Source: Roseomonas haemaphysalidis
GTDB taxonomy: Bacteria > Pseudomonadota > Alphaproteobacteria > Acetobacterales > Acetobacteraceae
Direction of reading: 5' to 3'
Length of the DNA stretch: 64,000 nucleotides
NCBI RefSeq assembly: GCF_017355405.1
Contig: NZ_CP061178.1
Location: 1-64,000 of the forward strand
Position 1 is the stretch's first letter; each line of letters starts with the position of its first letter. Shown one piece after another: positions 61,265-64,000 of this stretch. The notes beneath the pieces were generated by a model. It was given only the letters and a program-made list of their open reading frames with translations, had not been told where the DNA came from and searched no databases. The position numbers were made by a program, and so were the translations under genes.

Positions 61265-62212
61265 CTAGCGGCTGCACGCCGCGCCGCCCAGAACGCAGAA
61301 CTTGGCGCAGTGCGGGTGGTTGAGGGGGACCGGGCGGCTGGCCTCGGCCAACGTGGCGCCCAGCTCGAACTGCGGGTCGTAGGCCAGCAGGGTGCAGGCC
61401 AGCACCACCGCATGTTCCGCGCCCCGCCGGCGCACCACCATGCGGGACGAGGAGCACATCACGCTGTCCGGCGACTTGCCGAGGATGCCCCAGCAGCTTT
61501 CGGTGATCTCGGGCACCTCGGCGGCGGGGTCCATTTCGGGGAACAGCATCAGGGCCACCGGGTCGGCGGCGTCCAGCGGCAGGCCGCGCTCGGCGAAGAG
61601 CAGTGCGTAGCCCTGGCGCAGCGCCGCCTCCGGCTCGTGCCCGAAGGCGGCGCGGCCGGCGACGTTGATGCGGAATCCCTCGGCGGCCAGCCAGGCCATG
61701 CCCTGCATGGTGGTCTCGAAGGTGCCCCTGCCGCGCTCCAGGTCGTGCAGCGCGGCGCCGTAGTGGTCGAGCGAGACGCGTATCGTCAGCTGCCCGGGAT
61801 GCGCCGCGTTCAGCGCGGCCAGCGCGTCCTTGTGCCGCATCATCGGGCGCATGGCGTTGGTCAGCACCAGCGCCTGGAAACCGCGTTGCAGCGTGTCGGC
61901 CAACATGGCCAGCATGTCCGGGTTCATGAAGGGCTCGCCGCCGGTGAAGCCCACCTCCTCGACCGGCAGGGCGTCGCGGGCGATCTCGTCGAGGTATTCG
62001 CGCACCTCAGCGGCGGAGATGTAGACCAGCGCGTCGTTGCGCGGGCTGCTTTCGATGTAACAGTTGGCGCAGGTCAGATTGCACAGCGTGCCGGTGTTGA
62101 ACCACAGCGTCGAAAGGGCGCCGAGGGCGACGGCCGCCCGCCGCTCCCCCTTTGCGGTGACCTGCGGGTCGCGGAATTTGGCGGTGGGTGGCGCGAGGGT
62201 GGCGGCTGTCAC
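61265..62212 (-). CDS. Radical SAM protein
   Basis: A 315-residue radical SAM enzyme. The cluster motif GTLCNLTCANCYIESSP carries Cys 44, 48 and 51 (CxxxCxxC); EEVGFTGGEPFMNPDML is the GGE SAM motif. Extra Cys appear later (ITESCWGILG, SVMCSSSRM, LACTLL and a C-terminal HCAKFCVLGGAACSR), suggesting a second FeS cluster. GTG 62212 overlaps the other radical SAM gene. The product is unknown; neither a peptide substrate nor a leader gene was seen. Confidence 0.85.
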   Translation of the reverse strand: MTAATLAPPTAKFRDPQVTAKGERRAAVALGALSTLWFNTGTLCNLTCANCYIESSPRNDALVYISAAEVREYLDEIARDALPVEEVGFTGGEPFMNPDMLAMLADTLQRGFQALVLTNAMRPMMRHKDALAALNAAHPGQLTIRVSLDHYGAALHDLERGRGTFETTMQGMAWLAAEGFRINVAGRAAFGHEPEAALRQGYALLFAERGLPLDAADPVALMLFPEMDPAAEVPEITESCWGILGKSPDSVMCSSSRMVVRRRGAEHAVVLACTLLAYDPQFELGATLAEASRPVPLNHPHCAKFCVLGGAACSR

Positions 62213-63588
62213 TTGGCGGCTTCCTCCTTCAGGCGGCCCTTCAGGGTCTTGCGGGTGTGGGTGACCTTGGGCTGGCCGTGGCCCGGCGGGCCCCCGGCCG
62301 CGACCTGGCCGGTCAGCGGGTCCCACCAGCCGCCCTGGGCGGCCTGCACGGGCTTGAGGATGAACTCGTCCCGCTTGGCGTTGTGCAGGCACATGGAGAT
62401 GGGTCCGTCGCGCGTGGCCACCATGAACACGCAGGCATCGATGCGCTCGCAGTCCAGGCAGCCGGCGTCCATGAAGTCGTGGATGAAGAAGGACAGCTTG
62501 TGGGCCCTGCCGCGCGCGGCCAACAGGTCCGCCTTCATGCGCCACAGCTTGCGCGCGGTCCAGGGAATAGCACGCGCCACCACGCCGGGGCTGCGCAGCA
62601 GGGCGCCGGCCAGGGCGCGCACGGCGCGGCCGCGGTGCTGGCGGTCGAACTGCACGCCGGCCGTGGTTTCCAGGAGGTCCGCCAGAAAGGCCTTGTCGTC
62701 GAACAGGTCGTGCACGTGGCCGCCGGCCACCAGCGTCATGGCGTAGCGGTTGCAGGCCGAATGCCCGGCCACGGGGCTGTCGAAGTTGATGGGCGCGCCG
62801 GCTCCCTGGCGCAGCCGGGCGGCCACCGTGTCGATCGTGATCGGCTCGCGCGCCGAGCGGACGGTGCCGCGCCCGGTATCGGCCTGCAGCTGAAAGGAGG
62901 CCAGGCGCACGACATCCGCGTGCTGCACGAAAAAAGCGGCGACGTCGGCGATCTCGTGGAAGTTGCCGTCATAGGCGGTGGTGTTGAAGAACACCGACAG
63001 CGGCAGGCCGCGCGCGCGCTCGATATACTCCAGGCGCACCGCGTTGAGCGCGACCTCGCTGTCATAGCCCTTGCGTTCCTGCGTCATGTCCACGTGGAAG
63101 GCCACGTCCACCAGCCCGGCCTCGCACAGCTCCGCCAGCATTGCGCGGGTTGCTTTGATGCCGTTGGTGAACAGCGAGGGGCGCATGCCAACCGCGCGGA
63201 TGCGGCGGACGATGGCCACAAGCTCATCCCGCTTGCGCAGCGTGGGGTCGCCGCCGGTGACCTGGACGTCGGTGTCCGGGCCGTAATGGGCGCGGATCAT
63301 GTCGATGCGGCGGAACACCTCGTCCAGCGGCAGGTCCTTCACCGCCTCGGAATGGTCGGACAGGTAGCAGAGGGTGCAGTCCAGGTTGCAGCGCTGGGTG
63401 ATCTCCAGCGCCACGCAGCCGATGCTCCAGCGCCGGCCCATGGATTGCCGGGGGTGCCACTGCCCCGTGTTCTGCATGCGCGCGCGGGCGCGCTGCATCG
63501 GCGCCTCGCCCGGGGCCAGGGGCGCCTCGGGCTGCGCCGCCGCGATCTGGGCCGGGGTCATCACCGGGGGAAGCATGCCGTCGGCCAT
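62209..63588 (-). CDS. Radical SAM protein
   Basis: A 459-residue radical SAM enzyme. ITQRCNLDCTLCYLSDHSE carries Cys 67, 71 and 74; DVQVTGGDPTLRKRDELVAI is a GGD variant of the GGE motif. The barrel continues with FTNGIKATRAMLAEL and AFHVDMTQERKGYDSE. A Cys-rich C-terminal part (GHSACNRYAM, GCLDCERIDACVFM, ISMCLHN) suggests auxiliary clusters as in SPASM-like enzymes. The C-terminus is Lys-rich. It is coupled by GTGA to the second radical SAM gene, so the two may act in sequence. Confidence 0.85.
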   Translation of the reverse strand: MADGMLPPVMTPAQIAAAQPEAPLAPGEAPMQRARARMQNTGQWHPRQSMGRRWSIGCVALEITQRCNLDCTLCYLSDHSEAVKDLPLDEVFRRIDMIRAHYGPDTDVQVTGGDPTLRKRDELVAIVRRIRAVGMRPSLFTNGIKATRAMLAELCEAGLVDVAFHVDMTQERKGYDSEVALNAVRLEYIERARGLPLSVFFNTTAYDGNFHEIADVAAFFVQHADVVRLASFQLQADTGRGTVRSAREPITIDTVAARLRQGAGAPINFDSPVAGHSACNRYAMTLVAGGHVHDLFDDKAFLADLLETTAGVQFDRQHRGRAVRALAGALLRSPGVVARAIPWTARKLWRMKADLLAARGRAHKLSFFIHDFMDAGCLDCERIDACVFMVATRDGPISMCLHNAKRDEFILKPVQAAQGGWWDPLTGQVAAGGPPGHGQPKVTHTRKTLKGRLKEEAAK

Positions 63589-63627
63589 GTCAGTGTTCCA
63601 GTTCCGGGAGAAGGGGGCGCGGGGCGC

Positions 63628-64000
63628 TCAACGGTTGGCGCCGTTCAGGGACCAGTCGTAGGCGTCGCCGCCGATGCGGGTGATGCCGTCCAGCGTCGCC
63701 GCCTTGGCCGGCTCGGCGTAGCGCCGCAGATGTGCGATGACGCCGGCATCGGTGCCGCCGAAATCCGCCTTGTACCAGATGTAGATGGAGGAAACGGTGA
63801 GCCGGCCGTTTCGCACCTGGAAGCCGCGCGGGTGGTTGACGTAGGCGCGCGCCGCGCGGTCGAGCTGCGCTTCCATGCCGGCGGCGGAATAGGGCTCGGG
63901 CGCCAGGTTGGGGCAGCCGAGCGAGGCGCAGTTGACGGCGTAGTGCGTGCGCGGGTCGTGCCAGATGGAGCGCAGAATGCGGTGCTCGATGTCGTTCAGC
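63628..64000 (-). CDS. DUF547 protein, 5' end beyond the window
   Basis: The frame is open to the right edge, so the start is not visible; at least 123 residues are encoded. DIEHRILRSIWHDPRTHYA, VNCASLGCPNLAPEPYS and VSSIYIWYKADFGG are the DUF547 core, with the NCAS/CP motif close to the one in the 56180 protein. It precedes the radical SAM genes with a 39-base gap and is probably the same operon. Confidence 0.82.
   Translation of the reverse strand, partial: LNDIEHRILRSIWHDPRTHYAVNCASLGCPNLAPEPYSAAGMEAQLDRAARAYVNHPRGFQVRNGRLTVSSIYIWYKADFGGTDAGVIAHLRRYAEPAKAATLDGITRIGGDAYDWSLNGANR

Noticed and set aside
1..64000. CRISPR array, insertion sequence or prophage
   Set aside because: No spaced direct repeats, transposase, integrase or phage structural gene was seen on either strand.

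Overview
The window is about 70% GC and is packed with adjoining genes, many of them sharing ATGA or GTGA stop/start overlaps. The gene mix suggests an alphaproteobacterium of the Acetobacteraceae, Roseomonas-like. Four orphan Bug/TctC-type binding proteins, four DppA-type binding proteins, CaiB/CitE/MaoC catabolic genes and a SAM-II riboswitch all point that way. The genus is an inference. The left edge carries plasmid-type parAB, so the replicon may be a chromid or large plasmid, although it also carries a methionine biosynthesis gene and a tRNA-Gly gene.

Layout. 0-2.3 kb: parA-parB, then a convergent SDR/GH15 glucoamylase pair (2.3-4.9 kb). 5-9 kb: SDR, YhcG-type nuclease, tartrate/malate-type dehydrogenase and a Bug protein. 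9.1-10.9 kb: metZ under a SAM-II riboswitch, then tRNA-Gly(CCC). 10.9-14.1 kb: GntR regulator, divergent aroQ paralogue, Bug protein and a hypothetical. 14.1-21.5 kb: an M20 peptidase and a tightly coupled operon cupin-Bug-CaiB-acyl-CoA dehydrogenase-MaoC-CitE with a divergent LysR gene. That operon looks like a C5-dicarboxylate (itaconate-like) degradation pathway. 21.6-26.5 kb: an orphan DppA-type protein, LysR, an iron-dependent alcohol dehydrogenase and a Bug protein. 26.5-34.5 kb: a signalling block with a hybrid histidine kinase carrying an N-terminal ParD-like ribbon-helix-helix, a TonB-dependent receptor, a YfiR-like periplasmic protein and a GGDEF-EAL enzyme. 34.5-41.1 kb: an OYE/SnoaL/DppA-type operon with a divergent GntR gene, then AraC and SDR. 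41.3-50.2 kb: a nine-gene operon (LacI, amidotransferase-like, BtpA/SgcQ-like, PfkB kinase, DppD-F-B-C-A). 50.3-51.9 kb: another orphan DppA-type protein.

52.1-64 kb is the most unusual part. Two convergent operons meet in a 160-bp antisense overlap. The plus-strand set is TVP38-like, disulfide-oxidoreductase-like flavoprotein, DUF547 lipoprotein, MauE/DoxX-like and chalcone-isomerase-like, preceded by an FAD oxidoreductase and a divergent TIGR04283-like glycosyltransferase. The minus-strand set is DUF547 (cut by the window end), two radical SAM enzymes, a PhnD-PhnE-PhnC-like importer, a metallophosphoesterase homologue with a degenerate first metal motif, and a small membrane protein. Together they look like uptake and radical chemistry on a phosphonate-like or other oxyanion-type substrate, coupled to thiol/flavin redox. 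The substrate is unknown.

No insertion sequence, transposase, phage gene or CRISPR array was seen.
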